The translations under genes were made by a program, and so were the position numbers. The notes under the pieces are model-generated. The model was not told the origin of the DNA, searched no databases, and worked only from the letters and a program-made list of their open reading frames with translations. From Bacillus sp. MUM 116 (GTDB lineage: Bacteria; Bacillota; Bacilli; Bacillales; Cytobacillaceae), in assembly GCF_001866655.1 (NCBI RefSeq), contig NZ_MLYR01000058.1, positions 1 to 64,000 of the forward strand: a DNA stretch of 64,000 nucleotides. The letters run 5' to 3'. Below are positions 1 through 8,381 of this stretch, piece after piece (position 1 is the stretch's first letter; the number at the start of each line of letters is the position of its first letter).

Positions 1-50
1 TAATATAATATTATCATAATAATAAAAAATTATTAAGGGATGTGTTTATA

Positions 51-416
51 ATGGAAAAATATCCAAAGGCAATTGGACCTTATTCTGTATACCGTAAAAC
101 AGGTAATTTGATTTATACGTCTGGGCAGCTTCCAATTGACCCGGAAAGAAACGAATTTCCCAGCGATAAAATTGAAGATCAAACAAGACAATCTCTATTA
201 AATGTAAAAGCAATACTCGAAGAAAATGGCGCGTCGATGGATGATATCTTAAAAACAACTGTTTTTCTAAATGATATGAATGATTTCAATGCCATGAATG
301 AAGTATATAAAGAATTTTTTAGTTTTCCCTACCCTGCAAGAACAGCTGTTGCGGTTGAAAAACTGCCTAAAAACGCCTTAGTTGAAATAGAAGTTGTTGC
401 GGTAATAGATAAATAA
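51..416 (+). CDS. ridA: RidA/YjgF family enamine/imine deaminase
   Basis: A 121-residue protein of normal RidA length. RidA proteins hydrolyse reactive enamines and imines such as 2-aminoacrylate, the intermediate released by PLP-dependent desulfhydrases. The N-terminal IGPYSVYR, the PARTAVAV segment with the substrate-binding Arg near residue 97, and the C-terminal VEIEVVAV strand with Glu near 114 are all visible. I chose the ATG at 51 because AGGGATG at about 36-42 fits it; a GTG at 42 would extend the frame by three codons but overlaps that site. The genes that follow encode PLP enzymes acting on sulfur amino acids, so aminoacrylate clearance is the likely job. The promoter lies outside or at the very edge of the window. 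Confidence 0.93.
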   Translation: MEKYPKAIGPYSVYRKTGNLIYTSGQLPIDPERNEFPSDKIEDQTRQSLLNVKAILEENGASMDDILKTTVFLNDMNDFNAMNEVYKEFFSFPYPARTAVAVEKLPKNALVEIEVVAVIDK

Positions 417-418
417 AA

Positions 419-517
419 ATGAAGCTGAACACAAAATTAATTCACGGTGATCCGTTGACTGATCTGCATACCGGAAGCTCATCCGTACCTATTTATCAAG
501 CCTCTACCTTTCATTAA
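419..517 (+). pseudogene. 5' remnant of a cystathionine gamma-synthase/lyase family gene
   Basis: A 32-codon open frame begins three bases after the ridA stop and ends in TAA. Its translation (MKLNTKLIHG then a segment ending SSVPIYQASTFH) matches the conserved first ~32 residues of the MetB/MetC/O-acetylhomoserine sulfhydrylase family. The remaining ~340 residues are missing; about 70 bases later the next gene begins. This looks like a deletion remnant of a trans-sulfuration enzyme in what is otherwise an intact sulfur operon. Recognition is by motif memory only, but the family N-terminus is distinctive. Confidence 0.6.
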
Positions 518-586
518 TGCTTTGGATCATTTACAAGCAACGACTGTTTTACGGAAAAAAATATTATAAGGATTGGAAATTGCTTT

Positions 587-1567
587 ATGGAGAAAATGAT
601 GATCGCCAATGTACCCACAAAGGTTGAAAGAGTGGATTTTTTCAATAAACACTTGAACAAATCAGTTTTTATCAAGCGTGATGACCAGACTGGAATGGGA
701 ACATCAGGAAACAAAATTAGAAAGCTGGAATATTTATTAGCGGATGCAAAAAACAGAAATTGTGATTATTTAATTACTAGCGGCGGGAACCAATCCAACC
801 ATGCGAGAGCGACTGCAGTTCTGGCGGCTAAATATCAGATGAAGTCCTTGTTGATTTTAAAAGAAAGTGAAATAAATAGGACGGAAGGAAATCTATTTCT
901 TAATAAATTAGTAGGTGCAACAATTAAGCTGGCAAGTGAGGAAGAGTATCAAGATTTAACACCAATGATTGCAAAATTGAAGAAAGATTTGACTGATTCC
1001 GGACACAACCCTTATGTCATTCCGATGGGAGGCTCAAACGGCATTGGTGCTTTAGGGTATGTAGAAGCCTTCTATGAAATACTTCGTCAAGAACAGGAAT
1101 TAGGATTAGTGTTCGACACGATTGTGGTTACGAACGGGTCAGGCGGTACCTATGCCGGTTTGTTATATGGAAATAAAGAAAGCAATCAAAATAAAACCAT
1201 TATTGGCATTAGTGTATTAAATCAGAGGGAACAAGCGGTTCATGATCTATTACACATTTTAGAAGATATGAATCAATATAGAAACAATCATTTCAGTTTT
1301 TCGGATGAGGAAATCAACATTATTGATAGCTATATAGGTTTAGGTTACGGCAAGAGCCAATTGGATGAACTGAGATTCATAGAGAAATTTGCACAAGAAG
1401 AAGGGATTATCCTTGATCCGGTATATACCGGGAAGTCGATGTATGGTTTATACCACGAACTTAAGAATGAAAATCTTCAGGGAAGCCAAAACATATTGTT
1501 TATTCATACCGGTGGGATTTTCGGCTGGACGGATGAGAAGATTAATATGTTGTATGGAGCTGTTTAA
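587..1567 (+). CDS. PLP-dependent D-cysteine desulfhydrase / ACC deaminase family enzyme
   Basis: A 326-residue fold-type II PLP enzyme. Visible features are the RDD near residue 31, SGNKIRKLEYL with the expected PLP lysine at K43, the GGNQSNHARATA substrate loop at 66-77, the glycine-rich phosphate site NGSGGTYAG around 183-191, and a C-terminal HTGGIFG. The family contains D-cysteine desulfhydrase (pyruvate, sulfide and ammonia from D-cysteine) and ACC deaminase; motif reading alone does not separate them, but the sulfur neighbourhood favours desulfhydration. AAGGAT at 568-573 precedes the ATG by 13 bases, a slightly long spacing. It sits downstream of ridA, which would handle its aminoacrylate product. 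Confidence 0.85.
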   Translation: MEKMMIANVPTKVERVDFFNKHLNKSVFIKRDDQTGMGTSGNKIRKLEYLLADAKNRNCDYLITSGGNQSNHARATAVLAAKYQMKSLLILKESEINRTEGNLFLNKLVGATIKLASEEEYQDLTPMIAKLKKDLTDSGHNPYVIPMGGSNGIGALGYVEAFYEILRQEQELGLVFDTIVVTNGSGGTYAGLLYGNKESNQNKTIIGISVLNQREQAVHDLLHILEDMNQYRNNHFSFSDEEINIIDSYIGLGYGKSQLDELRFIEKFAQEEGIILDPVYTGKSMYGLYHELKNENLQGSQNILFIHTGGIFGWTDEKINMLYGAV

Positions 1568-1570
1568 AAT

Positions 1571-1617
1571 TGTCCGTTGATTGGACATATCTCTGGATGT
1601 GTCCGGCGGACTTTTTA
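1571..1617 (+). terminator. Probable rho-independent terminator
   Basis: GTCCG and TGGACAT on the left pair with ATGTGTCC and CGGAC on the right, with a small internal mismatch, followed directly by a T run. It directly follows the desulfhydrase stop codon. Confidence 0.55.
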
Positions 1618-1655
1618 AAAAGTTTAATTGGATAATGTTATAGGTTTACGCGGAA

Positions 1656-1670
1656 ATGTAAACGCATTCG
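1656..1670 (+). promoter_or_regulatory. Possible CcpA cre box upstream of malY copy 1
   Basis: ATGTAAACGCATTCG matches the degenerate cre consensus WTGNAANCGNWNNCW at all but the last position. It lies 31 bases before the malY-like start codon, a position compatible with repression. Single-mismatch sites occur by chance, so this is suggestive only. Confidence 0.35.
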
Positions 1671-1700
1671 CAGCAATTTTTAGAAAAATGAGGGATAAGC

Positions 1701-2876
1701 ATGATTCACAACTTTGATGAAACGATTAATCGAATTGGCTCTGATTCCGATAAATGGGACAATGAAGGGAAAGGCGGCACATTGATTCCGCTGGGTATTG
1801 CTGATACCGATTACAAGGCACCACGTGAAGTATTAGATGTTGTAAGGGAAAAGGTGGATTTTGGCGTATTTGGTTATGGATATTTTCCGCGTAATCGATT
1901 TACTGATGCTATTAAAGGCTGGTATGGCCGCCATCATAAAATTGATATTAGGGAAGACGAAATTAGTTATGCGCCCGGATTAATGACAGGGGCGTTATGG
2001 ATGTTTTTAGATGCTTATACCAATCCGGGAGACAAAGTAGTGATACAGCCTCCAGTCTACGCCACCTTTAAAAAGGTAATTGAGAATTTTAATAGAAAAG
2101 CAATTGACAATCGATTAATTTACCACAAAAGAGGTGGTTATCAGATTGATTTTGAAGATTTAGAAGACAAACTAAAGATGCCCGATGTAAAAATACTCCT
2201 TGTATGTAATCCTGCCAATCCAATTGGGCGGGTATGGACAAAAGAGGAAATGAAGAAAATGTATGATTTATGCCGCGAGAATAACGTGATGATTATAAGT
2301 GATGAAATTCATAGCGACATGATTCATAAAGGGTTGCCTTTTCACTCCTTTTTAGAGATTTGTGAGGAAGAGGATCAACATGTTGTGGTGATGAACTCTC
2401 CAAGTAAAACCTTTAATCTAGCCTCCTTTTTTAGTGCTTATGTGATTGTAAAGAATAAAAATATGAAGAAAGCATTTGATGATATTTACGCAAAATATCA
2501 CTTTGATTATAACTATTTAGGGGTTGAGGCTTTAATCACTGCTTATAATGAATGCGATTATTATGTGGATGAATTGAATGCTTATTTACAAAGCAATATT
2601 GATTTTTCGATTAACTATATCCATCAACATTTACCAAAGTTAAAAGTTCAGTATCCTGATTGTTCCTATTTGTTATGGCTTGACTGTGAAGGGCTGGGCC
2701 TCACCGGTACGGAATTGGCTGAATTTTTTACGAATGCAGGGGTTAGGGTCAATGATGGGAGTTCGTATGGAAAAGATAATGGTAATTTTGTAAGAGTAAA
2801 CATTGCTTGTACAAGATCTTTACTAGAGCGCGCATTGAAACAGATTAAGCTAAACTATGATAAATATGGTTTTTAA
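1701..2876 (+). CDS. MalY/PatB family cystathionine beta-lyase / cysteine desulfhydrase (copy 1)
   Basis: A 391-residue fold-type I PLP enzyme of the MalY/PatB group, which cleaves the C-S bond of cystathionine or cysteine to pyruvate, ammonia and a thiol. The Asn-Pro motif CNPANPIGRVW (169-179), ISDEIHSDMI with the PLP aspartate near D201, and NSPSKTFNL with the Schiff-base lysine K236 are visible. The usual MWVADMDF near residue 35 reads LGIADTDY here, so this copy has diverged from the second copy at 11.4 kb. It is followed 28 bases later by an NhaC antiporter, probably in one operon. PLP chemistry is certain; exact substrate is inferred. Confidence 0.88.
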   Translation: MIHNFDETINRIGSDSDKWDNEGKGGTLIPLGIADTDYKAPREVLDVVREKVDFGVFGYGYFPRNRFTDAIKGWYGRHHKIDIREDEISYAPGLMTGALWMFLDAYTNPGDKVVIQPPVYATFKKVIENFNRKAIDNRLIYHKRGGYQIDFEDLEDKLKMPDVKILLVCNPANPIGRVWTKEEMKKMYDLCRENNVMIISDEIHSDMIHKGLPFHSFLEICEEEDQHVVVMNSPSKTFNLASFFSAYVIVKNKNMKKAFDDIYAKYHFDYNYLGVEALITAYNECDYYVDELNAYLQSNIDFSINYIHQHLPKLKVQYPDCSYLLWLDCEGLGLTGTELAEFFTNAGVRVNDGSSYGKDNGNFVRVNIACTRSLLERALKQIKLNYDKYGF

Positions 2877-2904
2877 AAACTAATTGAATTGTGAGGTTGT
2901 GTGT

Positions 2905-4377
2905 ATGGGGAATAAACCTGAAAATCAAGGAAATGCAACTGCCGAATGGGAAATAAAGTCTTATAAATTTCCGGTATCATTTAAATATGCAGCAGTTTCT
3001 GTCTTAATCTTTTTCGGCCTGCTGCTTACAGGAACACTTGGTTTTGGTGCATCTCTGGAATTAATGTTCTTGTTGTTATGGATTGTTGTGAGCCTGCTTG
3101 TCATGAAACTGGGATACAAATATAATGAGGTTCAAAATATGGCTTGGGAGATGGGGAAGCAATCTTTTGAGCCGAATACGATTATTTTAGTAGTTGGTGT
3201 CATGATTGCCACCTGGATGGCTTCCGGTACAATCCCTTATGTTATGTATTGGGGCTTAGAATTAATTTCACCGCAATACTTTTTAATCACCGCATTGATC
3301 CTTACATCTGCAACCTCTCTTGCAACTGGAACTTCATGGGGGACGTTGGGTACAGCGGGCTTGGCCTTAATGACAGTTGGTAATGCACTTGGAGTTCCCC
3401 AAGCAATGACAGCAGGTGCTATTATTTGTGGTTCCTTCTTCGGAGATAAATTGTCACCATTGTCTGATAGTACAATTTTAGCAGCTACCGTTGCTGGATC
3501 TAAAGTAATGTCACACGTTAAACACATGTTATGGTCAACTGTCCCAGCGTATATTCTAACAGCAATTATATTTATCATTTTAGGTTTAAAGTATGGAAAA
3601 GACGGAGCGAAGATACAGGAGATTCAACAAATTACTGGTGTAATATCAAAGCATTTCCATTTATCCTGGATTTCATTGATTCCTCTCCTTGTTGTACTAG
3701 TTATGCTCGTAAGGGGCATTCCAGCTATTGTTTCGCTGTTAATGGGAGTATTTAGCGGTATGGCTGTCGCTGTTTTTATTCAGGGATATAATTTAACAAA
3801 AATGTTTGATATCATGACCAATGGATTTGTGTTTCAAAGCGGCAGTAAGTTAGTTGACCCCATACTAAGCAGAGGCGGGCTCTACAGTTTAATGAGTTCA
3901 TTCCTTGTTGTCCTTTTAGCCATGTGTGTAACGGGAATGTTGGAACAGTCTGGGATTCTGAGCGCTTTAGTTGAGCCATTGGTCAAACGAACCCACGGTT
4001 CTACATTTAGAATAACACTAGCTACAATGGTAATCGCATTAATCACAAATATGATTGGCTCATCGATGTTATTAACTGCAATTGTAGCGGGTTCACTTAT
4101 GAAAAATGTCTTTAAAAATAATAATTTGGCACCGGAAAATCTTTCGCGTAATATCGAGGATGTTGGGACGATGGGCGCACCGGTTATTCCGTGGAATTCC
4201 AACGCAATCTATTGTTCGCAGATGTTGGGGGTATCGCCATATGCCTATTTCCCATATGTCTTTCTAGCCTTCTTTGTCCCATTATTTGATTTAATTTATG
4301 GTGCCACTGGATTTGCAATAAAGAAGTTAAAGCAGGAGAAGCTTGAGGATGTTGAAACAACATCTAAAGCGATCTAA
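2905..4377 (+). CDS. NhaC family Na+/H+ antiporter-type transporter
   Basis: A polytopic membrane protein of about 490 residues with roughly a dozen hydrophobic segments. The sequences SATSLATGTSWGTLGTAG (about residues 134-152) and SFFGDKLSPLSDSTILAA (about 174-192) are hallmarks of the NhaC family. I prefer the ATG at 2905, preceded by GTGAGG at the right distance, over a TTG at 2884. NhaC members exchange Na+ for protons or, in relatives such as MleN, for organic anions. Placement behind a C-S lyase suggests exchange coupled to substrate uptake or export of an acid product, but the sequence cannot show which. Confidence 0.87.
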   Translation: MGNKPENQGNATAEWEIKSYKFPVSFKYAAVSVLIFFGLLLTGTLGFGASLELMFLLLWIVVSLLVMKLGYKYNEVQNMAWEMGKQSFEPNTIILVVGVMIATWMASGTIPYVMYWGLELISPQYFLITALILTSATSLATGTSWGTLGTAGLALMTVGNALGVPQAMTAGAIICGSFFGDKLSPLSDSTILAATVAGSKVMSHVKHMLWSTVPAYILTAIIFIILGLKYGKDGAKIQEIQQITGVISKHFHLSWISLIPLLVVLVMLVRGIPAIVSLLMGVFSGMAVAVFIQGYNLTKMFDIMTNGFVFQSGSKLVDPILSRGGLYSLMSSFLVVLLAMCVTGMLEQSGILSALVEPLVKRTHGSTFRITLATMVIALITNMIGSSMLLTAIVAGSLMKNVFKNNNLAPENLSRNIEDVGTMGAPVIPWNSNAIYCSQMLGVSPYAYFPYVFLAFFVPLFDLIYGATGFAIKKLKQEKLEDVETTSKAI

Positions 4378-4395
4378 GTAAATGAGGTTTTATAT

Positions 4396-4433
4396 AGGCG
4401 ATTCCTGATAACATTTATAGGAATCGCCTTTTC
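4396..4433 (+). terminator. Rho-independent terminator after the nhaC-type gene
   Basis: A perfect 11-bp stem (AGGCGATTCCT at 4396-4406 with its complement at 4419-4429) is closed by a 12-nt loop and followed by TTTTC. It ends the malY-nhaC transcript. Confidence 0.85.
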
Positions 4434-4559
4434 ATATTGGTAAGTTGTCCTGGTACATGTTTTCTTAGTTTTAAAAAATTTTTCTCAAACGTGATAGGAA
4501 ATAGGAATGATTAACCTATAAGAGGCTGAAAAAATAGTGATTTTTCAAGGAATTAAAGA

Positions 4560-4577
4560 TTGGCACGAATATTGCAA
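4560..4577 (+). promoter_or_regulatory. Sigma-54 (SigL) -24/-12 promoter for the thioredoxin reductase-like gene
   Basis: TTGGCACGAATATTGCAA matches TGGCAC-N5-TTGC exactly, with GG and GC spaced as needed for -24 and -12. It lies 38 bases upstream of the ATG at 4615. Such promoters need an enhancer-binding activator; none is encoded in the window. An A/T word (AAAAAATTTTTC, 4473-4484) about 78 bases upstream is shared with the SQR promoter region. Confidence 0.85.
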
Positions 4578-4614
4578 GTTAATATTCATGACTAAGAGAT
4601 AAGGGGGGAAAGAG

Positions 4615-5580
4615 ATGTATAAAGCTGTTATTCTAGGGACTGGACCTGCTGGGTTAACCGCTGCAATTTATTTAGCACGTGCTAACATAAGTCCTTTGGT
4701 CATTGAAGGGCCTGAACCAGGGGGGCAATTGACATTGACAACAGATGTCGAGAATTTTCCTGGTTTTCCTGAAGGGATTATGGGACGAGAGTTGATGCAG
4801 AACATGCGAAAGCAAGCTGAGTTTTTTGGAGCAAAGTTTAAAAGAGGTTGGGTTAAAAAAGTCGACTTTTCCAATAACCCTTTTACCTTAACGGTGGAAG
4901 GAATAGGGGAGCTTAAAACGCAATCATTAATCATTTCAACGGGAGCTTCTGCGAAACTTTTGGAAATTCCGGGGGAAAGAGAAAATATTGGCCGTGGGGT
5001 AAGCACCTGTGCAACATGCGATGGATTTTTCTTTAGAGGTAAGAAAATTATCGTTGTCGGCGGCGGAGATTCTGCTATGGAAGAGGCAAACTTTTTAACG
5101 AAGTTTGCTTCGGAGGTTCGGGTTGTCCACCGCAGAAAGGAACTTCGCGCTTCCCAAATTATGCAAGACCGTGCCAGAAGGAATCCAAAAATTACATGGA
5201 GCTTAAATTCCATTCCTGAAGAAGTGATCGCAGGGGATCGACATGTTACTGGCTTGAAAGTAAAAAACAGCGAAACAGGAAAAGAGGAAGTTCTGGAAAC
5301 GGATGGTATTTTCGTTACCATCGGCCATAAACCGAACACAGCATTTTTAGACAATCAAATCAAAACGGATGATATGGGATATATCGTGGTGAATCCTGGT
5401 ACCACCGAAACGAATATTCCAGGTGTATTTGCCTGCGGAGATGTTCAAGATCATAAATACCGCCAAGCCATTACGGCTGCGGGTAGTGGTTGTATGGCTG
5501 CTCTGGATTGCGAAAAATATCTTGATGCAAATGAATTATATAGTGAAAACAATCAATCTATCATTGAGAAACAAATATAG
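4615..5580 (+). CDS. Thioredoxin reductase-like FAD/NAD(P)H disulfide oxidoreductase
   Basis: A 321-residue protein with the full low-Mr thioredoxin reductase layout: FAD-binding GTGPAG (8-13), [14 protein letters not shown] (37-50), the redox-active CATC at 132-135, NAD(P)H-binding GGGDSA (149-154) and the C-terminal FAD motif [16 protein letters not shown]. The gene has its own sigma-54 promoter and is followed after 14 bases by a thioredoxin-like gene, so the two probably form a reductant pair. This is more likely a pathway-specific paralogue than the housekeeping trxB. The active site shows FF after CDG, a small departure from the common CDGAFF arrangement. A role in reducing cystine or persulfides is inferred from context. 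Confidence 0.9.
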   Translation: MYKAVILGTGPAGLTAAIYLARANISPLVIEGPEPGGQLTLTTDVENFPGFPEGIMGRELMQNMRKQAEFFGAKFKRGWVKKVDFSNNPFTLTVEGIGELKTQSLIISTGASAKLLEIPGERENIGRGVSTCATCDGFFFRGKKIIVVGGGDSAMEEANFLTKFASEVRVVHRRKELRASQIMQDRARRNPKITWSLNSIPEEVIAGDRHVTGLKVKNSETGKEEVLETDGIFVTIGHKPNTAFLDNQIKTDDMGYIVVNPGTTETNIPGVFACGDVQDHKYRQAITAAGSGCMAALDCEKYLDANELYSENNQSIIEKQI

Positions 5581-5594
5581 GGAGGATTTTAATA

Positions 5595-5936
5595 ATGAAA
5601 GAGATTAAAACAAAACAAGAGTTTGAAGAGGCGATTTTATCAACAAAACCAGTTATGGCCAAATTTTATGCCGAATATTGCCCTGACTGTCAGCATACCG
5701 ATTTATTTATGCCTATCTTGGAAGAAGCATATAAAGAAAAAGTAGACATGATTGCAGTAAATCGTGAACATTTTCCAGAGGTATTAGAGAAGCTGGATGT
5801 GTACGGAATCCCAAGCTTTATTGCTTTTCAAGAAGGGAAGGAACTGAACCGCTTTGTAAGTAAACTTGGAAAAAGTCAGGAAGAGGTTGAACAGTTTCTT
5901 AATCAAATTGTAGAGGCAAGTGGAAAACTGGGATAG
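5595..5936 (+). CDS. Thioredoxin-like protein with CPDC active site
   Basis: A 113-residue thioredoxin fold protein. The redox motif is CPDC at residues 29-32 instead of the usual CGPC; the cis-proline is in YGIPSFIAF (P73). GGGAGGATTTTAATA precedes the ATG. It is co-transcribed with the thioredoxin reductase-like gene under the same sigma-54 promoter. CPDC-type thioredoxins are usually specialised partners, so delivery of electrons to cystine, persulfide or a dedicated enzyme is plausible. The substrate is not shown by the sequence. Confidence 0.9.
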   Translation: MKEIKTKQEFEEAILSTKPVMAKFYAEYCPDCQHTDLFMPILEEAYKEKVDMIAVNREHFPEVLEKLDVYGIPSFIAFQEGKELNRFVSKLGKSQEEVEQFLNQIVEASGKLG

Positions 5937-6124
5937 AAAATCCTTACCTGGAGCCAACTTTTTTTATAGAACCTATACAGCTTTTGAGTTCGAAAGTTCT
6001 GCTTTTGATGAACCTACTTTCATAGGTAAGGACCGGTACCCCTAAGCTGCGGAAGATTGGAAAACTCAATATTCGGCACTTTCCAGTAAAAAGTTAGAAC
6101 AAAAAAATCTTATCAATTTACCCT

Positions 6125-6157
6125 AGGATTGCAAATTCAATTGCAATCCTTTTTTTA
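6125..6157 (+). terminator. Rho-independent terminator
   Basis: AGGATTGCAA (6125-6134) pairs perfectly with TTGCAATCCT (6141-6150) around a 6-nt loop, followed by seven T. It ends the transcript that includes the thioredoxin-like gene and the unusual 5937-6124 trailer. Confidence 0.88.
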
Positions 6158-6294
6158 ATAATTAGGAAAAAATTTTTCAAAACTAGGAATCGAAAAACAG
6201 TACGGAACAGCAGTTTTACACTATATTCATAGCGGAAATGATAAATTTCCATCTTATTTGGAGGTGAGAAGGTTGAATGAACAATGATTTTATT

Positions 6295-6312
6295 TTGGCA
6301 TAATACTTGCAT
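6295..6312 (+). promoter_or_regulatory. Sigma-54 (SigL) -24/-12 promoter for the SQR operon
   Basis: TTGGCATAATACTTGCAT has the invariant GG and GC at the correct ten-base spacing with TTGC, one base off consensus in the -24 box. It lies about 86 bases before the SQR start codon. Upstream, AAAAAATTTTTC (6167-6178) repeats a word also found upstream of the 4560 promoter and could be part of an activator site. Confidence 0.78.
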
Positions 6313-6397
6313 TAATAAAATTGAAAAGGGAGGTGGAGGAAATTAAAAAAACGGAGCTTGAATCTGCGTAAATGCAGGTAACTGGAGGAGGGGTTAT

Positions 6398-7597
6398 ATG
6401 ACTGATTTGACAGACTACAAAGTGATTATTGTTGGCGGCGGAAGTGCCGGTATTACAGTGGCAGCACGTCTATTAAAAGAATCGCGGGTTCTTTATGGGA
6501 AAATTGCCATTATTGACCCTGCTGAAAAACATTATTTCCAGCCACTATGGACACTGGTTGGTGGTGGGGTTGTCGATAAAAAAGTAACTGAGAGAGAACA
6601 GTCCACTTTAATTCCAGATGGCATTGCATGGATTAAAGAGCCGGTTGAAGCGTTTTTTCCAGATGAACAGTCAGTTGTAACAGCTTCGGGCAGCAAACTG
6701 AGTTATGACTTTTTAGTGGTGGCAGCAGGTATTCAAATCGACTGGCACAAGGTGAAAGGTTTAAAAGAGAGCATTGGCAAGAATGGCGTTTGCAGTAATT
6801 ACTCTTTCGATTATGTCGAAAGTACTTGGGAAAATATCCGCAATTTCAACGGCGGGAATGCCATCTTTACAAATCCGAATACACCGGTTAAATGTGGTGG
6901 TGCACCACAAAAAATCATGTATCTTGCGGATGATTACTTTCGAAAATCAGGGGTTCGCTCGAATTCCGCTATCCACTTTTTCTCGGGAGCGGGGAGTATC
7001 TTTGGAGTCCAAAAATACGCGGATACATTGAACAAAGTAATTGAAAGAAAAGGAATTGAAACGCATTACCTGCACAATTTAGTGGAAATAAATGCACCGC
7101 AAAAAAAGGCCGTTTTTAAAAACCTTTCGACGGATGAATTAGGAATGGTCCCCTATGATATGATTCATGTCGTCCCGCCGATGAGTTCGCCTGATTTCAT
7201 TAAGAACAGTCCATTAGCCGAAGATACTGGCTGGCTGGATGTGGATCCATATACATTGTCCCATAAAAAATATGGAAATGTCTTTGGAATAGGTGACTGT
7301 ACCAATTTACCAACATCAAAAACGGGTGCCGCTATCCGCAAACAAGCTCCGGTTCTTGTTCAGAACTTGTTATGTTTAATGAATCAAAAAACAGGTATGC
7401 AAAAGTACAACGGCTATACTTCGTGTCCGCTCGTAACCGGATATGGAAGCTTAGTTTTAGCAGAGTTTGATTATGAATCTAAGCCGGAGGAGAGCTTTCC
7501 TTTTGATCAAGCAAAGGAAAGATACAGTATGTATCTATTAAAGAAGCAGATACTCCCCATTGTATATTGGAACGGAATGCTAAAGGGCCTGCTATAA
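6398..7597 (+). CDS. sqr: Sulfide:quinone oxidoreductase family flavoprotein
   Basis: A 399-residue FAD protein of the SQR family, which oxidises sulfide to sulfane sulfur and passes electrons to quinone at the membrane. The dinucleotide site VGGGSAG (12-18), EKHYFQPLWTLVGGG (43-57), cysteines at C132 and C166 (the latter in VKCGGAPQK) and the C-terminal SCPLVTGYG are features of the type II SQR group. AACTGGAGGAGGGG gives a very strong ribosome site. It is driven by a sigma-54 promoter and followed by a DUF1641 gene. It probably consumes the sulfide made by the lyases in this island. Confidence 0.9.
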   Translation: MTDLTDYKVIIVGGGSAGITVAARLLKESRVLYGKIAIIDPAEKHYFQPLWTLVGGGVVDKKVTEREQSTLIPDGIAWIKEPVEAFFPDEQSVVTASGSKLSYDFLVVAAGIQIDWHKVKGLKESIGKNGVCSNYSFDYVESTWENIRNFNGGNAIFTNPNTPVKCGGAPQKIMYLADDYFRKSGVRSNSAIHFFSGAGSIFGVQKYADTLNKVIERKGIETHYLHNLVEINAPQKKAVFKNLSTDELGMVPYDMIHVVPPMSSPDFIKNSPLAEDTGWLDVDPYTLSHKKYGNVFGIGDCTNLPTSKTGAAIRKQAPVLVQNLLCLMNQKTGMQKYNGYTSCPLVTGYGSLVLAEFDYESKPEESFPFDQAKERYSMYLLKKQILPIVYWNGMLKGLL

Positions 7598-7622
7598 AAA
7601 AATATGTTAGTGAGAGATGATT

Positions 7623-8195
7623 ATGCAGAAAACCACTATTGATCACTTATCTGAACTCCAACCATTACTTTCATTATTGAGTCAGAAGGAAATACAAAAC
7701 AGTTTAATCCAAACACTGGAAAAACTACCCGAACTTGTTGACCAGTATTCTGCCCTAGAACGAAACATCACTTTTATAAAATCCGTTCTGAATGATAGAG
7801 AATCGATGGAATATTTATTGGGAGGAATAGATGATGAAATCGGGAAATACATTCCCACCAAAGATTCATTGGAAGCATTGATGGCACTGGTCCATAACCT
7901 TCCGAGATATACTAGGTACTTGTCAATGTTAGAACCAATTATGGAATTCCTATTATCGACATCCCGTGATCATGAGTCCGGTGATTATTTATCACAAGAA
8001 ATCGCTGGTCCAATCCAGCAAAAGGTTGAAAATGGTTGGGATTTGATTCTACGGGCAAAAAAAGAAGCGGACAAAGACCATTCACCCGTGACCATATTTA
8101 CCGTATTCAAATTAATGAAAGAGCCTGCTGTTCAGCGGAGTATTCATTTTGTTAAAGCACTTTTGACCATTACTTCTGAACCTAAATCAAAATAA
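7623..8195 (+). CDS. DUF1641 family protein, SQR partner
   Basis: A 190-residue mostly helical soluble protein of the DUF1641 family. The conserved core is the LLxLVxNLPRYTRYLSMLEPI-like region at about 88-112 and the C-terminal KLMKEPAVQRSIHFVKALL. I use the ATG at 7623 because GTGAGAG at 7610-7616 gives correct spacing, while the ATG at 7617 would overlap it. DUF1641 genes recur beside SQR and formate dehydrogenase genes in Firmicutes, so it likely assists flavoprotein assembly or electron transfer. The molecular role is unknown. Confidence 0.8.
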   Translation: MQKTTIDHLSELQPLLSLLSQKEIQNSLIQTLEKLPELVDQYSALERNITFIKSVLNDRESMEYLLGGIDDEIGKYIPTKDSLEALMALVHNLPRYTRYLSMLEPIMEFLLSTSRDHESGDYLSQEIAGPIQQKVENGWDLILRAKKEADKDHSPVTIFTVFKLMKEPAVQRSIHFVKALLTITSEPKSK

Positions 8196-8381
8196 TCTCC
8201 TTTTTAAGGAGTGTTCATTCTCAATTAATCTTTTGTGACCTGCGGGTTTGACTAATGGGTAAAAGAGAATAATAAAGCATTCAATTCCACGGTGCTTACG
8301 GCTAAAGGGAAAAAGATGACAAGCCTACACCCCTATTGCGATCGTAACCAGTGCATCGCGGAATGAAAAAGGAGTTAGGAA
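8196..8381. other. Spacer between DUF1641 and tauE-like genes
   Basis: No gene is seen here. A short hairpin CTCCTTTTTAAGGAG begins right after the DUF1641 stop, and GCGAT/ATCGC pair just upstream of the tauE ribosome site. I cannot match the region to a riboswitch class I know. No sigma-54 box is present, so the exporter may be read from the SQR promoter. Confidence 0.4.

Noticed and set aside
4668..5354. Long minus-strand open frame of 228 codons opposite the thioredoxin reductase-like gene
   Set aside because: Shadow of a strongly supported plus-strand gene; its translation has no domain pattern.
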